Of a stretch of DNA of 64,000 nucleotides, positions 19,674 through 29,824 are shown one piece after another. The position numbers and the translations under genes were made by a program. Where the stretch lies: assembly GCA_963709525.1 (NCBI GenBank), contig CAVPXB010000011.1, positions 173,108 to 237,107 of the forward strand, read 5' to 3'. The first letter of the stretch is position 1. Each line of letters begins with the position of its first letter. The notes under the pieces were generated by a model. That model did not search any database. It had not been told where the DNA came from and saw nothing but the letters and a program-made list of their open reading frames with translations. This DNA comes from CAIWHR01 sp963709525 (GTDB lineage Bacteria; Pseudomonadota; Gammaproteobacteria; Burkholderiales; Casimicrobiaceae).

Positions 19674-20043
19674 ATGGCGCATCCGTTTGCCGTGACCCGC
19701 TCCTCCGAGGGCGACCTCACGGTGCTCAGCCTGGAGGGCTACCTCGACGCGCACACCGCGCCCGCCTTCGAGAAGGCGATTCAGGCGGAGATCGACGCCG
19801 GGCGCTGCGTCATCATCGTGGACGGCGAGCAGCTGAAGTACATCTCGTCGGCCGGGCCTCGGCGTGTTCATGAGCTTCATCGAGGAGGTGCGCGAGCAGG
19901 GCGGCGACATCAAGATCTGCAGCCTCGTGCCGAAGGTGCGGCAGATCTTCGACATCCTGGGCTTCCAGGCGATCTACGACATGGTCGAGTCGCGAGCCGC
20001 CGCCGTGCAGCGGTTCGCGGAGGCGCCGACCCGGGAGGTGTGA
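19674..20043 (+). CDS. STAS-domain anti-sigma factor antagonist (frameshifted)
   Basis: A STAS-domain protein of about 122 residues of the SpoIIAA/RsbV type. It reads MAHPFAVTRSSEGDLTVLSL, then GYLDAHTAPAFEKAIQAEID and VDGEQLKYISSAG around the phosphorylatable Ser. After one indel near 19,857 it continues LGVFMSFIEEVREQGGDIKI...KVRQIFDILGFQAIYDM. In partner-switching systems the dephosphorylated protein binds the RsbW-like kinase and frees its target. The next gene (RsbW-like) starts one base after this stop and a SpoIIE-like phosphatase follows, giving a complete three-part switch. Confidence 0.88.
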
Positions 20044-20044
20044 C

Positions 20045-20460
20045 GTGGGCTCACTCGAGCAGAAGTTCACCCTCCACGTGCCCTCCTCGACGCAGAACCT
20101 CGCGCTGATCCGCGAGTTCGTCAACAACGTCGGCGCGCAGGCGGGCCTGGGCGACGACGACGTGTCGAAGCTGGAGCTGGCGGTGGACGAGGCGTGCACC
20201 AACGTCATCGAGCACGCGCACCGCGGCGACATCAGCAAGGACGTCGTCGTGCGCGCCGAGTTTCGACGAGAAGACGCTGCGGATCGAGGTGGTGGACAGC
20301 GGCGCCGGGTTCGATCCCGCCCGCCTGCCGGACGCCGACGTCGGCCGCCTCGTCCACGAGGCCGGAAGTCCGGCGGCCTCGGCTACCGCGTCATGAAGAC
20401 GCTGATGGACGAGGTCTCCTACGAAATCGTCCCGGCGCAGACAACCGCCTCCGCATGGTG
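20045..20460 (+). CDS. RsbW-like anti-sigma factor / serine kinase (frameshifted)
   Basis: A GHKL-ATPase of about 140 residues of the RsbW/SpoIIAB type. It starts with GTG (MGSLEQKFTLHVPSSTQNL). The N-box Asn lies in LAVDEACTNVIEHAHRGD, the G1 box appears as EVVDSGAGFDP, and the G2 region GKSGGLGYRVMKTLMDEV is restored after small indels near 20,262, 20,366 and 20,435. Such kinases phosphorylate the STAS partner and sequester a sigma factor or other target. No stop is seen in the restored frame before the next gene, so it could be fused to the downstream phosphatase. The boundary given is approximate. Confidence 0.8.
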
Positions 20461-22197
20461 AAGCGCCTCGCGGACAGTGCACCGCAGAGGCCTGCCGTGC
20501 CACAGAGCCCGCTCGACGTCTCGAACCTCGAGGCGCTGCTCGAATCGGCGCAGCTCCTCCACGCCTCGCTCGACCTCGACGAACTGCTGAAGCACCTGCT
20601 GCGCACGGCGATGGGGCGGCTCGTGGCCGCGCGGCGGGGTCGTGGCCACGCACGACGGCTGACCAGATGCGCGTCTCGCTCGCGCGCGGGTGCCGGCGCC
20701 TCGAGCCCGGGGCGCCCTTCGACGAGGTGACGGCGCGGGATGACGGCCTGGGCGTGTTCGTGCCCATCGGCGACGCCGCCGACGCCGCTCGGGCGTGCTG
20801 GCGCTCGCGGCCCCGCCCGACGGCGGCACCTTCGGCCCCGAGCGAGGACGGCCTTCCTCGAGGCGCTGTCCGGGCTGGCGGCCGTCCGGCATCGCCAACG
20901 CGCGCGCGCACCGCGAAGTGCAGCGCCTCAACACGCGCCTCGACCAGAAGATCCACGAGCTGGCGACGCTGCTCGAACTCGTGCGCGCGCTGTCCGCGGC
21001 CGACGGCCCCGACGGAAGTGGCGCACCTGCTTGGGACTGACGCTGTCGGGGCAGTGGGCGGCGAGCCGCTACGCCGTGATGGCGGCCCATCGCGAGGCAG
21101 CCGCTCGTCGTGCGGCAGAAGGGCACCGCGCTCACCTGGGCAGCCGCAGTGGCTCGGCGGAACTCGACGAGATGGCCGACGGTGGTCGTCGTCGACGAGC
21201 GGATCCAGAGCTGCCTGTTCGCCGCGCCTGCAGGCGCAGCGCCTGGCCCTCGTGTTTCCCTTGCGCGTCGGCCGGCGCACGTTCGGGTTCGCCGCGGTGG
21301 GCGCGCGGCCCGGGCGGGCGCGTCTACACGGAGGCCGACCGCGAGTTCGGCACGGGCGTCGTGGCGCAGGCCGTGGTGGCGTTCGAGAACGCCTGGCACC
21401 AGCGCGAGATCTGGAGCGCAAGCAGTTCGAGCGCGAACTGGCGCTGGCCGCGAGCATCCAGAAGAACCTGTTCCCGGCGGAGCTGCCCACGCTCGACGGG
21501 TACGCGTTGGCCGCGATGAGCCGGCCGGCGCGCCTCGTCGGCGGCGACTACTACGACGCGCTCGTCGTGGACGTGCCGCGGCGGGCGACGCCGCGGGCTG
21601 TTCTGCGTGGCCGACGTGTCGGGCAAGGGCATCGCCGCGTCGCTGCTGATGAGCAACATCCAGGCGACGCTGCGCGCGCTGCTCGGGACGCGAGGCGTCG
21701 CTCGCGGAACTCGCGCGGTGCATCAACGACCTGCTCTACACGAGCACGCGCGGAGAACAAGTACGCGACGGCGGTGCTGTCCTGACGCTGGAGCCCCCGA
21801 CGGGGCACTGCCACTACGTCAGCGCCGGCCACACCGAGGCGCTGCTCGTCCGCGCGCGGCGGCGGCGTCCTGCGCTTCGGCGCCACGGGACTCGCGCTGG
21901 GCCTGTTCCCGGGCGCGCTGTACGACGAGGAGGTGTTCGATGCTCGAGCCCGGCGACCTCGTCGCGCTCTACTCGGACGGGATCAGCGAGGCGCAGTCCG
22001 TGGACGAGGAGGAGTACGGCGTCGAGCGCCTCGTGGACTCGCTGCCGCCGCACACCTGCACCGCGGCGCGGACGCCGTGCTGCAGGGCGTCATCGACGAC
22101 CTCGACGCGTTCGTCGGCGACGCCGCCCAGTACCGACGACATCACGCTGCTGGTCGTCAAGCGGGACGAATCGGTCGCAGCGGCACCGCTTCCGTAG
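20455..22197 (+). CDS. GAF-containing SpoIIE-like PP2C phosphatase (frameshifted)
   Basis: A GAF-type sensor region (LLESAQLLHASLDLDELLKHLL, LGVFVPIGD, LSGLAASGIANARAHREVQRL) precedes a second sensor-like segment. A coiled linker (ERKQFERELALAASIQKNLFPAELP) leads into the PP2C/SpoIIE domain: SRPARLVGGDYYDAL, VADVSGKGIAASLLMSNIQATLRALL, YVSAGHTEALLV, ALYSDGISEAQS and DDITLLVVKRD at the end. The metal-binding aspartates (GGDYYD, DVSGKG, SDGISE, DDIT) are all visible. It would dephosphorylate the STAS protein encoded two genes upstream. More than a dozen indels break the frame. The start is uncertain; it may be translated as a fusion with the RsbW-like kinase. Confidence 0.85.
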
Positions 22198-22283
22198 TCC
22201 GCGTTGTCACACCCGGCAGGGCGCCCCCCACCTTGGTAAGATGCCGGGGTCGGCCCGCCACCGGGCCCGGCCCTGGAGCGCCC

Positions 22284-23576
22284 ATGACCGCCCGCCGTCG
22301 TGCCGCCGTTCTCGCTCTTGCCCTCGCCCTTGCCCCCACCTTCGCCCCCAGCCTCGCCGCCCGCGAGCTCGCGCCGGTCGAGCAGCGCATCGTCGCGCAC
22401 ATCGACGGGCGCCGCGATGCCGCCATTGCGTCGCTCGGGCCGCGCCGTGAACATCCCGAGCGCGACGGAGAACCACGACGGGCGTGAGGCGACTGGCCGA
22501 CTTCTACGCGGCCGAACTGCAGCCGCTGGGCTTCGAGACACGCTGGGTGGACCAGGCGCGAGGTGGGGCGCCGGGCCACTTCGTCGCCGAGAGAAAGGGG
22601 TCGCATGGGCAAGCGCCTGCTGCTCATCGGCCACCTCGACACCGTGCTGCAGGGCGAGGGGTTTCGGCGCGATGGCAGCCGCGGCTACGGCAGCGGTGCG
22701 TCGGACATGAAGGCCGGCAACCTGATCGCGATCGAGGCGTTGCGCGCCCTGCACGCGGCCGGCGCGCTGGAGGATCGCCAGGATCATCGTCATCTTCACC
22801 GGCGACGAGGAGGACACGGGCAAGCCCTACGAGAAGAGCCGCGAGGCGTCGATCGAGGCCGCCAGGCGAAGCGACATCGCGCTGGCGTTCGAGGGTTACG
22901 AGCCTGGAACGGCGGTCGTCGGGCGCCGCGGGTTCAGTTCGTGGCGCCTCCAGGTGACCGGGTCGCAGGGGCACTCCTCGACGATCTTCGGAGAGGATCG
23001 CGGCAGCGGAGCCATCTTCGAGGCGGCGCGCATCCTCGCGGCGTTCCACCGCGAACTGCGCGAGCCGTATCTCACCTACAACCCGAGCGTGATGGCGGGC
23101 GGGACCGACGTGAAGTACGACGGCGCCACGTTCACCGCAACGGCGACGGGCAAGACCAACGTGGTGCCGCGCGCCGTGGTGGTGGAGGGCGACATGCGCT
23201 TCCTCTCCCGTGAGCAACTCGACCGTGCCCGCGAGAAGATGCGGCGCGATCGTCGCCGCCAGCCTGCCGCGGACCTCCGCCACCATCAGGTTCGTGGACG
23301 GCATGCCGTCGATGACCCCGACGGCGGGCAACCAGGCGCTGCTCGCGATGCTGGACCAGGTGTCGCGCGACGTCGGGACCGGGCCCGATCGCGGCGCACG
23401 ATCCGTCCGCAGCGTGGGGCGGGCGACGTGTCCTTCGTGGCCACCCTGGTCTCGGGCCTCGACGGTCTCGGCGCGCGCGGGGCGAAGGAGCACGCGCCCG
23501 GCGAGTACGCGGACCTCGACGAGATCCGGCCCTCACCAGGCGCGCCGCGCTGCTGATGCACCGGCTGACCCGCTGA
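22284..23576 (+). CDS. M20-family metallopeptidase (frameshifted)
   Basis: A secreted M20/M25/M40-type metalloaminoacylase or carboxypeptidase of about 430 residues. ATG 22284 gives an Ala/Leu-rich signal peptide (VLALALALAPTFAPSLAA). Zinc-site motifs follow: the first metal His and its flanking Asp in LLLIGHLDTVLQG, the bridging Asp in GSGASDMKAGN, the catalytic Glu pair in IFTGDEEDTGK, and a later VAFEGYEPG. A dimerisation domain (SSWRLQVTGSQGHSS) is present. The C-terminal part includes GAGDVSFVA and LGARGAKEHAPGEYADL, with the last metal His in KEHAPGE. About six small indels interrupt the frame. The substrate is unknown. Confidence 0.87.
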
Positions 23577-23622
23577 CCCCCGGGGCGTGCGGCCCCCCAC
23601 CGACGCGTTGGCCCCGAGGCGC

Positions 23623-25488
23623 TCAGCGCGCGGGGACCTCTGCAATCAAGGCAACGTACTCCGGGAAGCGGCCCAGGTAGTAGCTGCGCGTCAGGGCGCG
23701 CTCCAGCGCGTCGAGCCTCTCGGCCCGCGACGCGTCGCCCTGCCGCACCTCGCGCAGCCGCGCCCGCAGCGCCGGAACACGTGCTCCTTGAGCCAGTACG
23801 CGCTCTGGTGCCGTTCGCCGATGGAGGAGGCCGTCGTCAGCCCGTCCATCTCGGGCGTCGTCAGGCCCCGCCTCCATGCCGCGCGGTAGACGTCCAGGGC
23901 CTCCTCCCATGACGAGGTCGCGACCGCGTGAACGCGGCGTGCAGCCCCTTCCACCCCTCCGTCGCGAGTCGATCAGCGGGGCGACGTCTGGCGCGGCGCC
24001 GTCGGCGCGTCCGGTAGTTCAGCAGAGACACCGTGAAGTCGATCGTGCGGTCGCCGTCGTAGTCGAACTCCACCGTGTCGAGAAAACCGTTGGCGTCGGT
24101 GTCGGTGTAGCGCACCACCTCCTCGACCTTGGGCGCGTGTGGCGTCGGCGACGGCGCCTTCCACCCGTTGTGGTACTGGCCGTTGCGGTCCACGGTCCAG
24201 GCGCCCCACTCGGCCCCGGCGAGGTGGAGCTTGCGGTCGAACACACCCACGTACAGCTTGCCGCCGCCCGAGTTGTCGCGGTCGAACTCCCCGCGGTCGC
24301 CGAGCGAGTCGGCCTGCGGATGGCCGCCGAGGCCGGGCGTCTCGCCCTCGCCGGCCATCGTGAGCTGCGCGTAGTTGCCCTGCCTCCACCGCTTCGTGGA
24401 CCAGATGTCCACTGCTCAGGCCCCCGAACCCGTGCATGGGGTAGTACATCTCCACCCGCTCCCAGCGGTGGTCGTCATCGTCTTCGTCGAAGACGAGATA
24501 GAGGCTGGTCCAGCCCGCGGCGAAGAACGCGTCGTAGCTCTTCTCGTGCGGCATGAACGCCAGCGCGTCGATCTGCCGCCAGTTGCCCCACTGGAAGCAG
24601 CCGTCGAACTTCGGGTGGCCGCGCAGGGCCGGGTAGCGCTGCAGCATGCCGGTGTAGGGCACCCCGGGCCCGCCGGCGCCACGCATCGACATGTCGAAGT
24701 CGATCTCGTTGCCCCTGGCCGAGTCGTTGTCGAGATCGAAGGTGACCAACGCCTCGTTGAGCACGCCTGAGAGCGGCGCGAGGCCGTCCTTGACCGGCAT
24801 TTGCGGGTCGAGCCAGCGCATCGCCATCTCGGTGAGCCCGTCGCCGTCGGTGTCGTAGAAGGCGAAGGGGTTCTCCCAGTTCAGGCGCGGATCCGGAAGG
24901 GCCTGGGGCGGCCGGTGGATCTTCAGGAACAGGCCGTCGCCGTGGTAGTCGGGACGCCAGTTGGCGAGACCCGTGTAGTCCCAGTTCGACGCGCCGAAGT
25001 TGAAGGTCCGCCAGTCTTGCCAGCCCAGCACGCCATCGGGGTCCACGTCGAGAAACAGCATCCAGTGGGCCTCCTCGGTGCTGTGCTTCCGCCCTCGCCC
25101 CACGCGGGCGGCTGCGTGGACCACGCCTGCAGGTCTGCGCGGCCGTTACCGTCGTTGTCGGCCCACTTGATGTTCTGATCGGTGACGCCGTCGTAGGAGC
25201 CGTCGCCGTTCATGTCCACCTGCAGCACGTCGGCCACCTGGTCGCCGCGTGTGTCGTCTGGACGAGGTCGCCGTTCTCGTCGAGCCAGCGCACGCGCTTG
25301 CCGTTCCACCATCGTTCGACGACGTCGGTCTTGCCGTCGCCGTCGATGTCCCATCGCACGATCTCGCCCGAGGGGCCCGACGAGGTGAGAGCGGTCCGCC
25401 GCAGATCGGCGGGGCGCGGCGTCTGCGCGGCGCCGGTACCGCAGACGCCGATCAGCAGGAGCACGAACGGGAACACGCGAGTCATCAT
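23623..25488 (-). CDS. Secreted Asp-rich protein with many DxDGDG motifs, unknown function
   Basis: I do not recognise the family. The gene starts at 25488 (MMTRVFPFVLLLIGVCGTGAAQ, a signal peptide) and, after repairing several indels, encodes about 620 residues ending LGRFPEYVALIAEVPAR. It carries at least eight calcium-type Asp loops: DIDGDGKTD, DENGDL, DMNGDGSYD, DNDGNGRAD, DVDPDGVLG, DTDGDGLTE, DTDANGFLD and DYDGDRTID. Tryptophan-rich segments surround them (RTFNFGASNWDYTGLANWRPDYHGDG, FQWGNWRQIDALAFMPHEKSYDAFFAAGW). The C-terminal 150 residues lack Asp loops and look helical. Its layout resembles EF-hand-like/dockerin-type periplasmic proteins or carbohydrate-active proteins of unknown type. 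It is isolated on the minus strand between the M20 peptidase and yajQ. Confidence 0.72.
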
Positions 25489-25588
25489 GGCGGGCCGAGT
25501 CTATCGCAGCGAGCCGGCTGAATCACGCCGGACGCCAGCCCCGGTTGGCGGCCAGTGGCGGAGTCGTCGCGTGTGTCGCGGCGAGGGC

Positions 25589-26096
25589 TCAGCCGCGGTA
25601 GTTGCCGAACTGCAGCTCGACGCCGAAATCCCGCTCCTTCGAGCAGGCGCATCGCGGCCTGCAGGTCGTCCTTCGACGCTGAGCTGATCGCGGACCTGGT
25701 CGGCCTGGATGGTGGCCTGCACCTTCTTGAGCTTGACGTCCTTCAGGAACTTGACGATGTCCTTCGCGGTCTCGGTCGGGATGCCCTGCTGCAGGGCGAT
25801 CGTGGCGCTTGCACCAGGCCGCCGCCCGAGGGCTCGACTTCGCCGAGCTTCGCGTTCTTCGAGGGGACGCCCCGCCGGATGAGGCGGGTCTGGAGGATCT
25901 CCCACACGGCGGCCATCTTGAATGTGTCGTCGGCGAGCAGGTCGATTGCCGCGTCGGCCTTCCTGAAGTCGATCGACGACTTCGATCCCTTGAAGTCGTA
26001 GCGCTGGGCGAGCTCCTTCTTCGCCTGGTTGATCGCGTTGTCGACCTCCTGGAGGTCGACGGTGGACGTGATGTCGAAGGACGCCTGTTGAGCCAT
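25589..26096 (-). CDS. yajQ: YajQ family nucleotide/c-di-GMP-binding protein (frameshifted)
   Basis: A YajQ-family protein of about 165 residues starting MAQQASFDITSTVDLQEVDNAINQA and containing the family-typical AQRYDFKGSKSSID. Continuing across indels near 25,810, 25,680 and 25,638, it reads IALQQGIPTETAKDIVKFLKDVKLKKVQATIQADQVRDQLSA and ends DFGVELQFGNYRG. YajQ proteins bind nucleotides, and some bind c-di-GMP as co-regulators. Their general cellular role is poorly defined. It lies just downstream of the CitE-like gene on the same strand (28 bp). Confidence 0.92.
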
Positions 26097-26124
26097 GGCG
26101 AGATGCTACCAGAGGCCGTGGCGC

Positions 26125-27034
26125 TCAGCTCTCGGGGCGGTTCTCGTCGGGCGCGCGTGTCTCCGACAGCCGCCGCGCGAGGTCGAGCAGCGCAGCCGCG
26201 CGATCGACCAGGGCCCGATCGACGAGTTGTCCGTCGGGGAGCCGGACCGAGCCCGGCCCGCTTCCGCCCGTCACGTGGGCGTCGACCAGGATCCGGGCCT
26301 CGTTGACCTGGGCGGGCGAGGGCGAGAACGTCTGGTGCACCACTGGCAACTGCAGCGGGTGGATGCACGACCGGCCGAAGAAGCCGAGCCGACGCGCGGC
26401 ATCCGTCGTTCTCCGCAGTTCCTCCATGTCGCTCAGCCGCGTGTGCACCGAGGCGACCGGCGGGGCGATGTCGGCAGCGCGCGAGACGAGCACGAGCTGG
26501 GACCGCGCCTCCAGGGTCTCCTGGTCGCCGGCGTCAGGGCCCGGCCCGATGTCGCGCAGGAAATCCGTGCTGCCGAAGGCGAGGGCGTGGACGCGCGGGC
26601 CCACGAGCGATGGCGCCTGCCTCGAGCACCGCCTCGGCGCTCTCGATGCTGGCGATGATGGACAGCCCTCTGCGCGGCAGACCCCGCGCACGCTCGAGCA
26701 CCTCGATTTCGTCGTTCACCTGCCGCACTTCGTCCACCGACTCGGTGCGTGCCAGGCGCACGCCGTGGAGGCCACGGCCCACGACAGCGTGCAGGTCGTC
26801 GCGCCACAGCCCGCTCTGGACGCTGTTGATGCGGACGAAGACCAGCGGCCACTCCCCGGCGGGGCCTGGCTGGCCGAGCGTGCGGCCGACGAACTCCCGG
26901 GCGAACGCCTTGTGTTCGGGCGCGACGGCATCCTCCAGGTCGATCACCACGGCGTCGGCGCCGGCGGTGAACACCTTCTGGAGCAGACGCTCGTGGGACC
27001 CCGGCGCGAAGAGGTAGGAGCGGGCCAGGCGCAT
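26125..27034 (-). CDS. HpcH/HpaI-family CoA ester lyase (CitE-like), one frameshift
   Basis: A TIM-barrel lyase of about 300 residues related to citrate lyase beta subunit and malyl/citramalyl-CoA lyases. It starts MRLARSYLFAPGSHERLLQK, the family start. VVIDLEDAVAPEHKAFAR supplies the metal-ligand Glu/Asp, and FVRINSVQSGLWRDDL and ASIESAEAVLEA (metal Glu) follow. After one indel near 26,608 it continues ALAFGSTDFLRDIG and GFFGRSCIHPLQLPVVHQTFSPSP, ending with a helical tail. It would cleave or condense a CoA ester; the exact substrate cannot be deduced. It is followed closely by yajQ. Confidence 0.88.
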
Positions 27035-27269
27035 CGCAGAGCGGCCTCTGCAGCGGGATCGCCGGCGTGATCCGCAGACGCCGCTGCAGGAGGCGGTGCG
27101 GCCGGGCGTTCCGGAGCAGGATAGCAATAGCACAGACGGGGCTCACCCACCTCGTGCGCGGCGCACGACACGCACGGCACGATCCATGCCCTTTCCAAGC
27201 ACTTCCCATTGACGAGATCACCCGGTCGCGTAGTGTGCAGCGAGGTCGGGCGACGGAGGGCCCCGACTC

Positions 27270-27580
27270 ATGCCGCGAGTAGCCGCCAAGGACCTCACGC
27301 CCGGCCAGGTGACAGCCGCGCCTGTGAGCAGCGCCTCGGGCGTGGTGCTGGTTCAGGCGGGGACCGAGCTGCACCCCGACGCTGATCGCGCGCCTCGCCT
27401 CGCTTGGGGTCGACGCCGTCAGCGTGGTCGGCGCCGCCCTGTCGCCCGAAGAGCGCGCGAGGCGACTCGCCGAGATCGACGCCCGATTCGCCGGGCACGA
27501 GAGCCACGACGTGGATGATGGCGCTCAAGGCGATCGTTGTCCGGCAGACGGCCGGAGGGCCGGCGGAGCCGCATGCCTGA
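27270..27580 (+). CDS. Small protein resembling the N-terminal domain of HD-GYP proteins
   Basis: A protein of about 102 residues: MPRVAAKDLTPGQVTAAPVSS, GVVLVQAGTEL, and after one indel near 27,382 LIARLASLGVDAVSVVG. This matches the beta-rich N-terminal module found before HD-GYP phosphodiesterase domains, where a conserved sentence 'xxLxPGMvLaxdVxxxxGxxLlxxGtxLt' occurs. Here it stands alone. The C-terminal half is helical (LSPEERARRLAEIDARFAGHE). Its stop overlaps the ATG of the HDOD gene by 8 bp (ATGCCTGA), so both are translated together. The function is inferred only from the neighbours. Confidence 0.7.
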
Positions 27581-28414
27581 TCGCGCCGCCATCCGGGCCC
27601 GCGTCGAAGGGCTCACCAAGGTCGTGACCATCCCAGCCGCCGTCGGCAGGATCACCGCGAAGATCAACAGCGGCACGGGCATCGGCTGCGGAGATCGCCG
27701 CCGACATCCAGCAGGATCAGGTCCTGGCGGCCAAGGTCCTGAAGCTCGTCAATAGCGGCTTCTACGGGTTCCGCCAGCCCATCACGACGGTCACTCACGG
27801 CGTTGGTGATGCTCGGCCTCGACGTGGTGAAGAACCTGGTGCTCACCGCGTCGGTGATGGACCTGGTCGACGCCATGAACCGGATGATGGCGGGGCTCTG
27901 GCTACACTCCATCGGGACGGCGCGCGCCGCCAGCGCCATCGCCGAGCGGCTGGACGTGCCCGATCCCGAGGAGCACGCGCCTGTCGGGCTTGTTGCACGA
28001 CGTGGGCAAGGTGGTGATCGCGCAGGTGTTCCCGGCCGAGCACGGCCGGATCACGGCCGATGGTTGCCGACACGCGCCGTGCCTGCAACTGGAGGCCGAG
28101 CAGGAGGTGCTCGGCGGTGACACATGCCGAAGTCGGGTTCTGGCTGCTGAAGAAATGGGCCCTGCCCGACGAGTTGGTCTATCCGATCGCGTATCACCAT
28201 GCGTTCCATCCGCGACGCGACCATGCCGACCGCACAGCCATCGTGCACGTGGCCGATATCCTCTGCCGGGCCTTGAACCTCGGCTATCCGGGCGACGGCC
28301 GCATACCGCCCCCGCATCCGGAGGCCCTGGCGATGATCAACCTCCCCATGCACGAAGTACGAGGCGATCTGCCGGCAACTGGAAGCCGACGTGGCTGCCG
28401 GAGGCCTCCGATGA
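27573..28414 (+). CDS. HDOD-domain signalling protein (frameshifted)
   Basis: An HDOD (degenerate HD-like output) protein of about 280 residues. It starts MPDRAAIRARVEGLTKVVTIPA, then has AEIAADIQQDQVLAAKVLKLVNSGFYGFRQPITTVTHAL, the classic HDOD stretch. VMLGLDVVKNLVLTASV and GLLHDVGKVVIAQVFPAEH follow, then EVGFWLLKKWALPDELVYPIAYHH. The second half keeps HD-like residues (LLHDVGK). HDOD proteins act in signalling with c-di-GMP, two-component or motility networks. A few small indels occur in 27,680-28,120. The stop overlaps the start of the PAS gene (ATGA). Confidence 0.88.
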
Positions 28415-29268
28415 TCGACGCCCGCGTCATCCTCGACCTGCTGCCCAAGCCCGTCGGACTCGTGGACGGGGCAGTCCTCGTGCTCGAGGCCAACCGCGCA
28501 TTTGCCACGCGCTTCGGACTGGCGCGGCCAGGTGTCGCCACCGGTGGCCGCCAGAGTTTCTGGGACGGCCTGGCGCGCGCCATCGGCCGCCTTCAGCCGG
28601 CGGCGCGTCACGGCACTTTCCGGTGGGGAAGCGCCGACGCGAACAGCCGCCCCTACGATGTCCACGTGACGCGCGTTGGCGAGGACCAGTTCCTGGTGGT
28701 GGCCGACGACGTGTCGCCCTACGTGGAGGTGGAGGAGATCCAGGGCGGCGTGCGCCGTTACGTGGAGAGCATTCTGAACCACATCGAGCCAGCCGTGATC
28801 GTGCTCGACGAGCGCCTGCACGTCACCTTCTTCAACGAGTCTCAGGCCGCCCTGCTGGAACGCGCAGGGATCGGGTCGACGCCGATCGACATCGTCGGGG
28901 AACCCGTGACCACCGTGTTTCCGGTGTTCGACGCCGCGCGCTGGACGGCCCTTGGCGGCGAGCTACGCGCCGGGCGGGCGCTGCGACACGAACGGGTGCG
29001 ATGGCCGGCCGGTGATGGCGTGTGGCTCGACGTGTCGGTCGTCGGGCTGGATGGGCCGGGCCAGCCCGTCACGGGCGCGATCTGTGTCAGCGAGGTGGTG
29101 GACCCGGCTCCCACGGGCCAGTCCGGCGGCGCGGAGTTCGCCGAGCGCGCGGCGGCGCTGCACGACCGCCTCGTGGCGCTGCGTGCCGACCCGTCGCTCG
29201 GCATCGAGGCGCGCGCCCACGCAGACGCGGCGCTCGCCCTCGCGCGCCGGCTGGCCGGGCGCGCCTAG
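28411..29268 (+). CDS. PAS-domain protein without output domain
   Basis: A 285-residue protein in an unbroken frame. Two PAS-like modules are suggested: residues 1-110 (LLPKPVGLVDGAVLVLEANRAF) and about 115-235 (ESILNHIEPAVIVLDERLHVTFFNESQAALL...VWLDVSVVGLDGPGQPVTGAICVSE). A short helical tail follows. No histidine kinase, GGDEF, PP2C or helix-turn-helix output domain is present. It starts on the overlapping ATGA of the HDOD gene, so it probably works with HDOD as a sensor and partner. Ligand and partner are unknown. Confidence 0.8.
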   Translation: MIDARVILDLLPKPVGLVDGAVLVLEANRAFATRFGLARPGVATGGRQSFWDGLARAIGRLQPAARHGTFRWGSADANSRPYDVHVTRVGEDQFLVVADDVSPYVEVEEIQGGVRRYVESILNHIEPAVIVLDERLHVTFFNESQAALLERAGIGSTPIDIVGEPVTTVFPVFDAARWTALGGELRAGRALRHERVRWPAGDGVWLDVSVVGLDGPGQPVTGAICVSEVVDPAPTGQSGGAEFAERAAALHDRLVALRADPSLGIEARAHADAALALARRLAGRA

Positions 29269-29341
29269 CGCGACGGCGCTGCCTGCCACCTCCCTTGATA
29301 GAATCGGCCAGCACCGACCGTCGCCGCGAGAACCCAAGGCC

Positions 29342-29824
29342 GTGACCACCACCGCTTCCCGCAAGCCCCGCCGTGTGCCGGCTCCTGCCTCCGTGCTCGT
29401 CACGTTGCCCGAAGGGGTCGTGTACCCGCACATCGAGCGTCGCTCGTCGAGGCTGCACGGCTGGGGCGTGTTCGCGATCGAGGACATCGCCAAGAACAGC
29501 GCGGATCATCGCCTACACCGGCGAGAAGATCTCGCACAAGGAGAGCCTCGCGCGCGAGAGCCGCTACCTCGACGACGGCAGCATCTGGTGCTTCCTGCTC
29601 AACAGGCGCTGGGTGATCGACGGGCACGTCGGCGGCAACGACGCGCGCTTCATCAACCACTCGTGCGCGCCCAACTGCTACACGCAGATCATCGACGGCA
29701 TGATCTGGGTGCGGGCGGCGCGCAGCATCACGAGCGGCGAGGAACTCACCTACAACTACTACACGGAAGGCGAGGGCCAGATCCGCGTGCCTGTGCAGGC
29801 CCGACTGCGACGACGCTGCTGTGA
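29342..29824 (+). CDS. SET-domain protein methyltransferase (frameshifted)
   Basis: A bacterial SET-domain protein of about 160 residues. It begins with GTG (29342) and a short basic leader, then VYPHIERRSSRLHGWGVFAIEDI, the SET N-terminal G-x-G motif. The S-adenosylmethionine/knot motif RFINHSCAPNCYTQ is intact, with GEELTYNYY and a post-SET-like cluster readable as RCLCRPDC. SET enzymes methylate lysines; in bacteria the targets are mostly unknown. Indels lie near 29,502 and 29,790. Its stop overlaps the GTG of the next gene (GTGA). Confidence 0.85.
   Translation: MTTTASRKPRRVPAPASVLVTLPEGVVYPHIERRSSRLHGWGVFAIEDIAKNSADHRLHRREDLAQGEPRAREPLPRRRQHLVLPAQQALGDRRARRRQRRALHQPLVRAQLLHADHRRHDLGAGGAQHHERRGTHLQLLHGRRGPDPRACAGPTATTLL

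Noticed and set aside
17475..22197. Decayed pseudogene cluster
   Set aside because: Indels are confined to one or two bases, motifs and codon usage are intact, and clean genes are interspersed; sequencing error explains this better.
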